Origin: Lineus longissimus
Lineage: Eukaryota; Nemertea; Pilidiophora; Heteronemertea; Lineidae
Assembly: GCF_910592395.1 (NCBI RefSeq)
Contig: NC_088324.1
Span: forward strand, 6,476,953 to 6,540,952
DNA: 64,000 nucleotides
Reading direction: 5' to 3'
Part shown: piece after piece, positions 48,716-62,100 of the stretch
Position numbering within the stretch: position 1 is the stretch's first letter
Layout of the letters: the number at the start of each line of letters is the position of its first letter
The notes under the pieces: model-generated
Seen by the model: only the letters and a program-made list of their open reading frames with translations
The model's database searches: none
What the model was told of the DNA's origin: nothing
Translations under genes and position numbers: made by a program

Positions 48716-51670
48716 CAGTAAGTTTGAATTTTATCGGTCTTTTCGCAAGTTAGGCCAAACCTTATTAAAGTGTGCATAATGGGTACAAGAGGGTACGAGT
48801 TCAAAGCACACACTACCGCAAGGAATATTATGACACGATCAGGACAGATTGTCGTTTCATACGATAATGTTTAATTCATGTCATTTGAAAATGACCTGAG
48901 TAAGCCAGAGTTTGAAGAAAGCATTGATGCATTCTGATTTGAATGATCACTTAACTTTGAGTGGGCCTAGATCAGAAGATGACTGACCAAAACTAAAGCT
49001 GACCTGTCCGAAATTACACTTTATTTCCAATCATGATAAAGTCAGTCCATTCGGTTTTTGAAAATGTCCTTTTCTAAATCAATTCTCATTACGTTTAAGG
49101 TACATTCAGATTTCTGACCATAGGAACAGTAGAAATATAAGGCATCACCTGAATCATTATTCTCAAGGTGATCAAAATCAATCCTCACTGTCCTCATCAT
49201 CTTCATCTTAAGGAAGGTCATTAGCAATATTTCTGTACTCCCCGTTTTCATTCCGGATGAGTCCAGCTACCTGAAAGGCACGTGCTGTGGATTCAGAAGG
49301 GACGTCATTCCAAGCTCGGCTATGTAGAATAGATGCAAGGGCTATTCTTGGACAGGTGCCATCGGCTGCAGTATTTGCATGCTTCCAGTCTTTCCAGCGG
49401 CGCTGACGTGAGCTTTAAATGCCCTCATAATGGTCAAGTCCAAAGGTTGACTCACAGATGGGGTATTCGAAAACCCTGGATCAACAAACACTGGACTGGA
49501 CTGGGCTGGACTGGATTCAACGTCACTGCTCACCATCGCCTGCATCAACATGGCGACAACAATGTATTGAGAAACGACGAGGAAATGGGACATGGTATCA
49601 GTCTGATAAACTTGTAGTGGCCAATTCCATCTTCGCCGTGGCTATGCCATGTGCTCGAGTTATTATAAGCTCGGAGGTAAACCTCCATGTTATAAGGGAG
49701 TGTGCTGATTGGTTTCACATCAAAATAGTATGAAAAAAATCTAGAATGTTTTATTGGGGCAGGAGGGAGGAGGCGGAAGGGCAAGAGGAAGGGGAGGGCT
49801 GACGGTATTTGTAGGGCCCGGTAGATGACACTGTCGTAGTTTATATAGATAGTATTATAGAGGACGCGTTAATTGACTAAATACGGTGGATAATGTACTG
49901 AACCCCCCCCCCCCCACGCCTAGCCCCACCCCCCGGGATGTTCAAGGTAACGGTTAGGGCCAGGGGTAGCATTAAATCCTTACAATGGCAGAATATGTAT
50001 AAGAAACTTTGTATATATACTGTGTCGACTCTATTAAGCCGGTTTTGGTCGGTAGGCCTATTTACACGTAATGTAGGCTTTTTCAACAGGCACTCGCAAA
50101 CCGGCTTAATAGCGTCTCCACAGTATATATCATGTTCATGATGTTGATGATGGAATTAGGCGGGAAGAGATTCGGCAGGGTTGTGGGAATTGTATAACTT
50201 TTAGAAAAATCCAGGTGGTGGAGGGCGCTGAGTCATAGTCCAGTCCAGTCCAGTCCAGTCCAGTGTTTGTTGATCCAGGGTTTTCGATCGAATACCCTCA
50301 TAGATGTGCACCGCGCGGGAATGTTACCAATGAGCACACCAGCTTCTACAATAGGGGTACAGAATTCATCAGCCAAGTGAGGTCTAAACTGATCTAAGAT
50401 TAAAAGCCTTGTATTTGGTTCAAATTCACCAATGAATGGAGAAAAGACTTCATCAAGCCAATGTTGGAGTGTGTCATGATTCTCCCACCCTGGCCATGAT
50501 GAAGTGACACGGACATTTTCAGGAATGTTTCCAAGTCCACAAATTTCTCGGATGAAGCCTGGTTCTGTGAACACAATATGGGCTGGCATTTTTTCCCCAT
50601 TAGATCGAATTGTCAACCCAACGGTGCATCCTAATTTAGAATTGCCCCTTGAAGTTTTAACATCAACATCCCTCTGTCCAGGATTAGCTGCCGTATGCAT
50701 GGGCAAAAAGTCCGACTGACAAAAGGTTCATTCATATTGTAAATTGTATGTTGCCTCACTGTGTCCCTGACGTTTCCTTGAAATCGGCGGACACGCTCAT
50801 TAGCGTCAGCTGGAATCGAAGTCGTGTTTCTTGTCTTGCGACGAAATACAATACGTTTCCGTTTCATGAAATCGCTGATCCATCCTGGAGAGCACTGAAA
50901 GAGGGACCGTTCCGGTCGGTTCAAAAGGAAGTTGTCTCTATCATCACCTGGAAGCTCATCCCACCGGCGGTGGAATTCCAGCTCGGCAGCATGGACCAGA
51001 TCACCTCTGGAGACGGTGAGAGCAAGACGAGAAATTCGAGAAATCGGTTGTGAGCCTGCTCCTCCACTTGTGGCCATATCCGTCGTGGTAGCTTCTGACC
51101 CTCCTGCATTGAGCATTGTTCTCGGCCTGCTCCATTAACGTGTCCGATTTGCTATCCATCTTCGCAATGACGTAACTGCCAACCCGAAGCGTCTGGTATA
51201 CTCTGCCACATTAAGCAGCCAACCATGTTCAATCGCATGTTCGCAATCGAGGACGTGGCGCAATGGTGCAGTTACACTATAGCTGTTGTGACGTCTTGGT
51301 AGTCTAGGACTATCAACTTCATCATCCTCATCAGTGTCCATACCAATGGCAGTTGAGAGTATCAACACAAGATACAACAGATTTTTTCGAATTTTCGCAT
51401 TGGGCATTATCTCCAGCTGGAAAAGCTCTGTCCTGAAGCTTATAGGCCTGCATGTACCATAAACCTACCTGTACATATTACATCACGGCAATAATCGAGT
51501 CAAACAGACCACACTCATGGGGACATCAAGCCTGGCTGAAAATTAATTAGGCCAAGTTGACGATACTGCCTACCCCAGAATCTAATGCTTACCTGATTTC
51601 TCCCATTATGGGCCTCAAATTGGTTTTGGCTGTAAACTAGGCCAAAGACCGATAAAATCCGAACTTACTG
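48716..51670 (-). mobile_element. pogo-like transposon with nested insertion (copy 9)
   Basis: This is a 2955-bp element with both terminal repeats and TA flanks, the sister of the element at 19358. The transposase pseudogene is 49042-51407 on the - strand. It has the same frame breaks (MNEPFV) and the same nested element. Confidence 0.88.
49461..50297. mobile_element. Mutator-like non-autonomous element, second copy
   Basis: This has the same element, site and 9-bp flanks (TCACAGATG / TCATAGATG) as 20103-20933. It is here because the whole unit was duplicated, not because of a second insertion. The left end reads GGGTATTCG with the third G retained, and the ACTGG run has one unit changed (ACTGGGCTGG). 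The hairpin lies at 50012-50130. Confidence 0.75.
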
Positions 51671-54277
51671 TATATACTAACTAGCTTGAGGCCACTTCGG
51701 GTCACTTCAGCCCAATGGTAATAGGCAGGTTTCGCACCGTTACGAACTACGAAAACCGAGCACGAAAATCGAAAGAAGACGAAGAAATATTCTCATAGGG
51801 GAGCAAAATCTAAAGTCTTCTCCTGCTTGTTGGCTGGGGAAGCCTAATGTAACGAAGATTTAGAAATGGTTTTATTATATTAGTGGATTAAAATCAATAG
51901 CCTTCACCAGCCAACAAGCTTAATTAAAAACATCACCTTACAACCGGAAAGCAACTATCACTTACATATTTACCATCCCGTGACCAACTCAATTTTTATC
52001 ATTTTTATCTCGCAGCCTATCTGGAAATGCGGAGTACGTTGAGTCTCTAGTTTTTGGGAAAGTGCTTCAGTTTAATTATAAGCACGCATATGCAACTCTA
52101 CTTTACATAAATACATTCAAATACAAACAGATTACAATTACCTTTTATATAAGATTCCTTCAGAACAAGCTTGCCCTGAATATGTGGGTAAGTTTCTATA
52201 CTGATGTAGAAAGAATTAGCGTAGGAGATAACCCACAATTGGAAGTGGAGATTGGTGTTTGGCACACGGATACCTCTAAACATATCAATGCACGAGACTT
52301 TTTTCACTTTTCAGTCGGCTATCAATCGTTTGTCAGTCGCAAATGTTGGCAGCATTTTGCTGTTACAATTACCAGGAATAAGTCTATTCCTAAGCCCCAT
52401 GTCAAACTTTATAGGAACGGAAACCTCTTAAGAATGACAAAGTATAAGCGATATAAAAACACGCATGTGTGGAGAAAGTATTCATTTTTGGGTTAATTCA
52501 TTTAAATGAATCAAATGTCGAATTTTAGGTTTTACCCAACTATCGTGACAAAACTTGATATTTTAAGGGGAAAAAAAAGAGGTAGGTTGGTCAACTCGTT
52601 AATTATCTGAGCCTGAGGGCTTCACCACGACTTTGAAGACGAGTTTATCATTTTCATATTATGCACTGGTCCGAATAGGAATTTTAGGATATTATTGTGC
52701 TGGGAGACGTAATTTTCTTGTGAAAACTTGAATTTATGTTGACATTAGAAAATTGTAATTCACCATCCAATCAGTCGTAAATGGGCATCATCAGATACCT
52801 ACGCTAATCAAATAAAAAATCAGCATTTTTAGCATGCGAAATGTCCCTAAACCTCTTCGGCACAAGCAGCTTGTTTTTAAAGGAATGTGTTTATTTTTCT
52901 CCTGTTTCTTAACAAACAATACTTCTGAATGTTTTTGACGATCTGTAAATTTTGTTTGTACTCTTAGTTATAAAAAACACGATTTTCGTAAATGTTCCCC
53001 CTCAACTCTTCATTAACAGGGTCACTGAAGGCAGTGTTGCTTTGCCGTGATTTGTTGGGCTGAAGCCTTGCAAACTACGCCTTTTCTTTCCCACTTTTCT
53101 AATTGTTCGAAGCTAACTTAGGAAAAGATGACGAATGTACGCACTGCCAGTGTATTTTAATGTGTTCAAGCAATTACAAGTTATGTCATCTGCCACCGAG
53201 GTTGTTTGGGGCTCTCCCCGATTCGCCAAGCAGAAAGGAAACAGTCATCTATATCTACAGCCAGACGTCACAGCGTAGACCCATGGCTCCATGCAGCGCC
53301 TTACTAGTATCGGTCCTCATGGAGAGGATCGACGCATGGAGGGCTGACTCGGTTCAAATCGGAGTCAACATCGGAATAGCATGATAATTCGAGCAGATTA
53401 TGAATTTTTCCTTTTTTTGTGAAATTGGTCGATGGAAACAACTTTATAGAGGTGACTGGGCTGCCGACAGCTTGGGAATACTGCCCTTCATTTACTAATA
53501 CCAACGGTCCTCCGAACAAGCATATTTCGGCTCAAATTTAAATATAAGCTTCTTGTCTCCTCAAATAATGAACTTTGGAATAGCTTTATAGTACAATTTG
53601 AGAAATATAGGCATCTGTTCAACGAGATAGCTGCCGAAACATGAGCATTAGTTGCAGTGAACATATGCCGAACAGGGTATATCGCAAAAGCTTTCTTAAT
53701 TCTTGATATTGTGCTGCTCGAGGGGAAATTGCTGAAAACAATGCATAGGCCTATTCGTGAATGTGGCAGTTGTCTTTATGTCTATAAACACCTCGAGAGC
53801 TTTTTCAAGTAATAAAAGTTTAATTAGCTATCCAGATCAGAGTCCAATATATTTACAGTAATATAGTAATATGTCTACAGAAAGAGAAGTTCCTTATATG
53901 TAAATTGTCGATCAGACGAATACTAAGCTAGCTATGTGCCAAAGTATAAACCAGGCACAAGACCAATGATACTGGGTCAATGAAGTTTTGTTAATGCTTT
54001 CGACTCTTCCGTAGCATTCTTGTTCACCAAACAAGGAACAGTGCACGAAACTTTACAAGAATTAGTAGTTGTGGACCATATTCGATCTAAGCTTGATTGT
54101 ACCAGAGAATGCTTGAGACAATTCATGACTAGTGAGGCAGAAAAGTGTCTCGGGTTCCTTTACGAAGTCAGAAGGACCAGTTGTGCGGTTTACAAAGTAT
54201 TTGTGTCGATCTCATCTTTAGATAATTATGGAGCGACGACAACCAGATATCAACGACAGAAATTTGCATGTACCTAA

Positions 54278-56169
54278 AGTAATAGAGCTCACTATCTAAG
54301 GAACAAAGCAAGATATTACATTTTCATTGAAACAAGTTGTTGTAAATCATCTGACCCATCTTCTCTGAAAATGGCATGACGATAGCACTGATAATAAGAG
54401 ATTTGCGAGCTAACGACTGAGATAAACAAAAGACAAGGTAGCTCATCAATGTGGTACAAATTAGTTACGTGACTGAAAAAATCTAACCCACTTGCACAAC
54501 TTCGCATATTACCTATTATCCCTGAAAGTAAAAGCTCTGCCATGCAGTTACGGGGAGTGGTCTAGAATTGATTTTTGGTCGTTTGATAATTACCTCAAAC
54601 AATAGAGCCATCTCATGAACGAAGCAAATATAAAAATTGTGCCTACAATGAAAGTTGTTGCAAAGCATCGATTCAGCCCTCCCTGAAAATTACATCACAA
54701 TAGCATTAATGATTAGCGAGCTGCGTGCTAACGAGGTAAAAAAACAATGAAGCTCGTTATTATACAAATTAGTAAGATAACTGAGAAAATAATCAAACGC
54801 ACATGCACAACTTCAACATACATGCATCACTTATCATTCCTGAAAGTTGCAGTGTTCTCCGCCAAGCGGTTGCGGAGGATTTGTCCGGTACAAACGTTTT
54901 TAATTTGATAACTGTGGGATAAAGCAAAACGGGGAACTTCACTTCCACATTGGGAATCAGGAATTCCGGGGCCTTCTAGCACGTGGCCTGCATAAGTATA
55001 TGATACATGCAAACGCATCGTTACAGAAGGCTTGATATTCTTAATATTCTATTTCATTGTAAAACAGCATAGTATGTATAAACACAACAAAACATTTCAG
55101 GAAAGTGGATGATTATTGGTTAAGAGGTAAACTGGTCTGAGTTCTCACTAGCCAATGGCGACCTGGTTGTAAATCATCTGACCCATCTTCTCTGAAAATG
55201 GCATGACGATAGCACTGATAATAAGTGAGCTGCGAACAAACGACTCAGATAAAAAAAGACAAGGTAACTCATCAATGAGGTACAAATTAGTTACGTGACT
55301 GAAAAATCTAACTCACTTGCACAACTACTATTATCCCTGAAAGTCCAAAATCTCTCCGCCATGCAGGGTGAATCCCCTCTACAGGTAACTATGCAGCGAC
55401 GTCAAGCCGATATCAACTACAGGACTTTTGAAAATAAATCACTGCGAGTGGAGCTGCAAAATGATAATATGATCCTAGGATGTCTGTATGGAAAGCTCAG
55501 GTGGAAAGGGGAAAAGGAAATGTGAAAAGCGTAATGCTGAAAGTATAAATCTCTTGAGATCTGCGGATTTTTTTGGTTGATGCGTTTGATAACAAGTTAG
55601 ACCTGTAAGAAAGGCAAACTAATGAAGAAAAACTCCGACTCAAATAACGCATGAGACGATAATAATGACGCAATTAGTCATAAACAGCTCAATATTGACG
55701 GCTCATCGGAAGGCTTTAAAAGTCTATATCGCAAATGATGACTTGGATATTGGTACAAATTTTGACTTTCGCTCTAATAAATTAATTATATGTACCACAA
55801 ACACAAACAACGAGAGCATTGATGTAAATACAATTGAAAGTTATTCCAAATTGTGATCATTGAAATTACAGGTGATAAAGATTGATACCTTTTTTATTGG
55901 CCACCCGATATATCCTTTCAAACTCAATCTACTTTCCACTCAAGCAAAAAATGATTTATTAATAACAAAGACACAAGAAACATTTTGTTTCTCATAGCGA
56001 GAACTCGATCAATATAATATATAGATATTAAACGTATTGAATTCATATAGTTCATATAATGTAATATTACAACGGCGAATTCAAAGCAAGACTGGGCATC
56101 CCATCGTTATTTTCCAAATGGTTCAAGGCACTAGGTCGTATTCGACTTGGTACAAGAGTAAAACCGATT
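54278..56169 (+). other. Intergenic spacer with tripled sub-repeat; putative promoter
   Basis: It matches 24923-26508, including the three diverged spacer copies and the imperfect palindrome 'ctccgccaagcggttgcggag' (about 54856). It retains the full pre-exon-1 block that is deleted before 26509, with a TATA-like 'caatataatatatag' at about 56009-56024. The orphan exon-4 tail at about 55375-55425 begins a chance open frame. Confidence 0.5.
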
Positions 56170-59100
56170 ATGACAGCTGATCGGAATCATGGCATAGATT
56201 CCAAAAAGGTGCTGTTGATTGACTTCAACTTTTGTTGGTGTTTGATGGTGGCATCAGTGATGATTTCGTTGTCATACGTTATGTGCACTTGTGCACTTAT
56301 AACACTTAATATAGGAGGTGTGACTGCTGGCTCTCCCCCGAAAGGTAAGACAGAGACCACGGTATAAGGGCATTGTTGTTCCCAACAAGTTAGTCAGTGA
56401 TTTGGCTTTAACTTACGAACATAACCTGAAGTCAAAGTACACGCTATATTCGTGACCTAACATGTTTGAACAACTGGCCTCGGCCTCGAACACCGATGAT
56501 GGGCCAGACGGACATGTGTTAATGAGAGATGAGATGCTTGTGACCAGGTACGGGGGGGGGGCTGTTCTTAATTAAAGTCACTATAGTTTAAGTATTTGCT
56601 GCACGAAACTGTCGTTTATGGGTTCTAGTACTTGTTTCACAAACGCTTATTAGAAATATTACAAATACTAATGTTATTATAATATGATTGTTAGCTCTTC
56701 TGGATTACAAGCTTGATGGATCTGATCCGGATATACGGTTTGTATATCACAGTACATATACAGTAAGTAGTTTGAATTTTATCGGTCTTTTCGCAAGTTC
56801 GGCCAAACCTTATCAAAGTGTGCGTAATGGGTACAAGAGGGGTGTTCAAAGCACACACTACCGCAAGGAATATTATGACACGATCAGGACAGATTGTCCT
56901 GTCATAGGATAATGTTTAATTCATGTCATTTGAAAAAGACATGAGTAAGCCAGAGTTTGAAGAAAGCATTGATTCATTCTGATTTGAATGATCACTTAAC
57001 TTTGAATGGGCCTAGATCAGTAGATGACTGACCAACACTGAAGCTGACCTGTCCGAAATTACACTTTATTTCCAATCATGAAAAATTCAGTACATTCGGT
57101 TTTTGAAAATGTCCTTTTCTAAATCAAGTCTCATTACTTTTAAGGTACATTCAGATTTCTGACCATGGGAACAGTGGAAATATAAGGCATCACCTGGATC
57201 ATTATTCTCAAGGTCATCAAAATCAATCTCATTGTCCTCAGCATCTTCATTTGCATCTTCGAGAAGGTCATTAGCAATATTTCTGTACTCCCCGTTTTCA
57301 TTCGGGACGAGTCCGGCTACCTGAAAGGCACGTGCTGTGGATTCAGGAGGGACGTCATCCCAAGCTCGGCTATGTAAAACAGATGCAAGGGGTATTCTGG
57401 GACTGGTGCCATCGGCGGCAGTAATTGCATGCTTCCAGTCTTTCCAGCGGCGTTGACGTGAGCTTTAAATGCCCTCATAATGGTCAAGTCCAAAGGTTGA
57501 CTCATAGATGTGCACCGCGCGGGAATGTTATCAAGGAGCACACCAGCTCCTACAATAGGGGCACAGAATTCATCAGCCAAGTGAGGTCTAAACCGATCTA
57601 AAAGTAAAAGCCTTGTATTTGGTTCAAATTCACCAATGAATGGAGAAAAGACTTCATCAAGCCAATGTTGGAGTTTGTCATGATTCTCCCACCCTGACCG
57701 TGATGAAGTGACACGGACATTTTCAGGAATGTTTCCAAGTCCACGAATTTCTCGGATAAAGCCTGGTTCTCTGAACACAATATGGGCTGGCATTTTTTCC
57801 CCATTAGATCGAATTGTCAACCCAACGGTGCATCCTAATTTAGAATTGCCCCTTGAAGTTTTAGCGTCAACATCCCTCTGTCCCGGAGTAGCCGCCGTAT
57901 ACATGGGCAGAAAGTCCAACTCACAAAAGGTTTCATTCATATTGTAAATTGTATGTTGCCTAACTGTGTCCCTGACGTTTCCTTGAAATCGGCGGACACG
58001 CTCATTAGCGTCAGCTGGAATCGAAGTCGTGTTTCTTGTCTTGCGACGAAATACAATACGTTTCCGTATCAAGAAATCGCTGATACATCCTGGAGAGCAC
58101 TGAAAGATGGACCGCTCCGGTCGGTTCAAAAGGTAGTTGTCTCTATCATCACCTGGAAGCTCATCCCACCAGCGGTGAAATTCCAGCTCGGCAGCATGGA
58201 CCAGATCACCTCTGGAGACGGGGTGGGCAAGACGAGAAATTCGAGAAATCGATTGTGAACCTGCTCCTCCACTTGTGGCCACCATCCGTCGTGGTCGCCT
58301 CTGACCCTGCTACTTGGAGCATTGTTCTCGGCCTGCTCCATTAACGTTTCCCGACTTACTATCCATCTTCGCAATGACGTAACTGCCAACCTGAAGCGTC
58401 TGGCATACTCTGCCACATTAAGCAGCCAACCATGTTCAATCGCATGTTCGCAATCGAGGACGTGGCGCAATGGTGCAGTTACACTATAGCTGTTGTGACG
58501 TCTTGGTAGTCTAGGACTAGCAGCTTCATCATCCTCATCAGTGTCCATACCAATGGCATTTGAGAGTATCAACACAAGATACAACAGATTTTTGCGAATT
58601 TTCGCATTGGGCATTATCTCCAGCTGGAAAAGGTCTGTCTCTCCAGCTGGAAAAGGTCTGTCCTGAAGCTCATAGGCCTGCATGTACCATAAACCTACCT
58701 GTACCTATTACATCACGGCAATAATCGAGTCAAACAGACTACTCTCATGGGGACATCAAGCCTGGCTGAAAATTGATTAGGCCAAGTTGACGCTACTGCC
58801 TACCCTAGGATCCAATGCTTACATGATTTCTCCCATTGTGGGCCTCAAATTGCTTTAGGTTGTAAACTAGGCCGAAGACCGATAAAATCCGAACTTACTA
58901 TATATAGTAACTGGCTTCAGGCCACTTCGGGTCACTTTAGCCCAATGGTAATAGGCAGGTTTCGCACCGCTACGAACTACGAAAACCGAGCACGAAAATC
59001 GAAAGAAGACGAAGAAATATTCTCATAGGGGAGCAAAATCTAAAGTCTTCTCCTGCTTGTTGGCTGGGGAAGCTTAATGTAACGAAGAATTAGAAATAGT

Positions 59101-62100
59101 TTTATTATAATAGTGGATTAAAATCAATAGTCTTCACCAGCCAACAAGCTTAATTAACAACATCACCTTTCAACCGGAAAGCGACTATCACTTATATGTT
59201 TACCATCCCGTGACCAGCTCAATTTTTATCATTTTTATTTCGTAGCCTATCTGGAAATGCAGAGTACGTTGAGTCTCTAGTTTTTGGGAAAGTGCTTCAG
59301 GTTAATGATAAGCACGCATCTGCAACTCTACCTTACATGAATATATTAAAATACAAACAGATAACAATTACCTTTTATATAAGATTCCTTCAGAGCAAGC
59401 TTGTCCAAAGGTGGGTATGTTTCTGTACTGATGTAGAAAAAATTTCCGTAGGAAATCACCAAAATCAGCAAGTGAGGATTGGTGTGTGGCACAGGGATAC
59501 CTCTAAAGAGATCCAAGCACGATACATTTTTCACTTTTACATCGGTCATCAGTCGGTTGTCAGTCGCAAATGTTGGCAGCATTTTGCTGTTACAATTACC
59601 AGGAATCAGTCTACTCCTAAGCCCCATGTCAAACTTTATAGGAACGGGAACCTCTTAAGAATGACAGAGTATAAGCGATATATAAAAAAGCATGTGTGGA
59701 GAAAGAATTCATTTTTGGGTAAATTCATTCGAATGAATCAAATGTCGAATTTTAGGTTTTACCCAACTATAGCGACAAAACTTGATATTTTGAGGAGCAA
59801 AAAAAGAGGTAGGTTGGTCAACTCGTTAATTATCTGAGCCTGAGGGCTTCACCACCACTTTGAAGACGAGTTTATTATTTTCATATGATGCACTGGTCCG
59901 ACTGGAAATTTTAGGAAATTATTGTGCTGGGAGACGTAGTAGACGCACTGCCAGTGTATTTTTATGTGTTCAAGCAATTACAAGTTATGTCATCTGCCAC
60001 CGAGGTTGTTTGGGGCTCTCCCCGATTCGCCAAGCAAAAAGGAAACATCTATATCTACAGCAAGACGTCACAGCGTAGATATATGGCTCCATGCAGCGCC
60101 TTACTAGTGCATCGGTCCTCATGGAGAGGATCGACGCATGGAGGGCTGACTCGGTTCAAATCGGAGTCAACATCGGAATAGCATGATAATTCGGGCGGAT
60201 TTTGAATTTTTCCTTTTTTGTGAAATTTGTCGATGGAAACAACTTTATAGAGGTGACTGGGCAGCCGACAGCTTGGGAATACTGCCCTTCAATTACTAAT
60301 ACCAACGGTCCTCCGAAGAAGCATATTTCGGCTCAAATTTAAATATTAGCTTCTTGTCTCCTCCAATAATGAACTTTGGAATAGCTTTATAGTACAATTT
60401 GAGAAATATTGTCATCTGTTCAACAAGATAGCTGCCGAAACATGAGCATTAGTTGCAGCGAACATATGCCGAACAGGGTATATCGCAAAAGCTTTCTTCA
60501 TTCTTGATATTGTGCTGCTCGAGGGGAAATTGCTGAAAACAATGCATAGGCCTAATCGTGAATGTTGCAGTTGTCTTTATGTCTATAAACACCTCGAGAG
60601 CTTTTTCAAGTAATAAAAGCTTAATAGCTATCCAGATCAGAGTTCAATATATTTACAGTAATAAAGTAATACACTGTTGGGCAAAATGGTTGTCACCCCT
60701 GCGATGGCATATATGATTGCATAATCATTTCTAATTTATTTTGATACGGTAAACATTAATGAGTGGAAACTTTGCAGTTGTACACACATGGTATTAGCGG
60801 GTGTTTTTGGACCACAAACTTGCACATGTTTGCCATCAATTGCTTATTAATTGACATTTTATTTACGGAGGCTCATCAGGGACCTTAACTATGGAAAACA
60901 TCTTTGTCATTGTTTCACTCTTTTCTCTCCATCTGACCAGATTTGATTGTTCAAATTGATAGGAATTGCACAATTGGGTAATTTCTCACTGCTTGCATAC
61001 CTAATATCGCGTATTGCCCCCACGGGCTGAAATGAGCGCTGCAATTCGTCGGGACATGCTTGTAACGCCTTCGTTGGGGGATTTCGCCCCAAATACGGAT
61101 AATTGCATCACCAAGGTCGGCAAGGTTCTGAGGCTGAGGGTCCAAATTTTCGAGTTCTCTGCCGATATGGTCCCACAGGTGCTCTATGGGTTCATATCCG
61201 GGCTGTAAGGAGGCCAGTCCAGACGGTTGACGTCTTGTTCGTGCAAGAAATTGTTCGCCATTGCTGCTCTGTGGGGGTCTGGCGTTGTCGTCTGCAGGTG
61301 TCCAGTTGTTGCCAAAGTGGGCCCTTGCTTCTGGCAGCACGTGATCTCGGAGGATCTCCAAGTAGAGGAGACCGTTTACATTTTGCTCTAGGACGCGGAC
61401 TGCAGTTTTTCCATGATAATGAATGGCGCCCCAGATATGGACTGAACCACCTCCAAATGGAACACGCAGGGCTACACAGTCTTCCCGAAGCTGCTCGCCT
61501 GGTAATCGACGAACTCTGACCCTGCCATCAACGCGGAACAGCAAGAAACGGGAATCGTCACCAAAGACGATATGGCGCCACATTTCGTCCGGCACGTCAG
61601 CATGCGCTCTCGCCCACAGAAGCCGTCGACGTTTTGCCGCATCTGTCAATTTTGGACAGACTACCTGCCTTCTTGCATGATACCCGGCAGCAATCAGCCT
61701 ACGGTTTACTGTTGTCCGACTAGCGTCAACATTATCCAGGTTGTGCCAGTCATTGCGCAGCTGTGTCGTCGTTTTCTTACGATCTGCACGGCAACGAAGC
61801 AAGAGATGACGGTCGTCTCTTTCATTAGAGATGCGAGGTCGACCAGTAGATCTCCGAACGTTAACATTACCGTCCTGTCGCCACTTCGAAATCCACCTTT
61901 GCACCGTCCTTTTCGAAAGTCCCATTACTTCGGCGATGGCGCCAGGACCTTGCCCGCTGCGCCACCTTCCAATGGCCTCCCCTCGCTGAATTTGGCTGTA
62001 TTGGCCGGGAATGACAAGTTCTCCATTTGCTGGTCAAGAAAATCTAATAGGATTGCGTTGGTTAACCAGGAGAATGCACGAACACCTAGTCGGCTGTGGA

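Larger units (their letters stand above)
48170..54277 (+). pseudogene. LamG/PAN family gene copy 9, nonsense in exon 3
   Basis: Exons are 48170-48344, 48650-48692, 52016-52581 and 54015-54277. The unit is the sister of the one at 18811, sharing the nested Mutator-like insertion. Exon 3 has GGT TAA in place of GGT AAA (TAA at 52494-52496). This removes the last beta-strand region of the LamG domain and all of exon 4, and a second TAA follows 12 bases later. Other exons are open. Confidence 0.75.

Noticed and set aside
55366-55525. ORF with QGESPLQVTMQRRQADINYR
   Set aside because: It is an out-of-frame reading of the orphan exon-4 tail; the homologous frame is TGNYAATSSRYQLQE.
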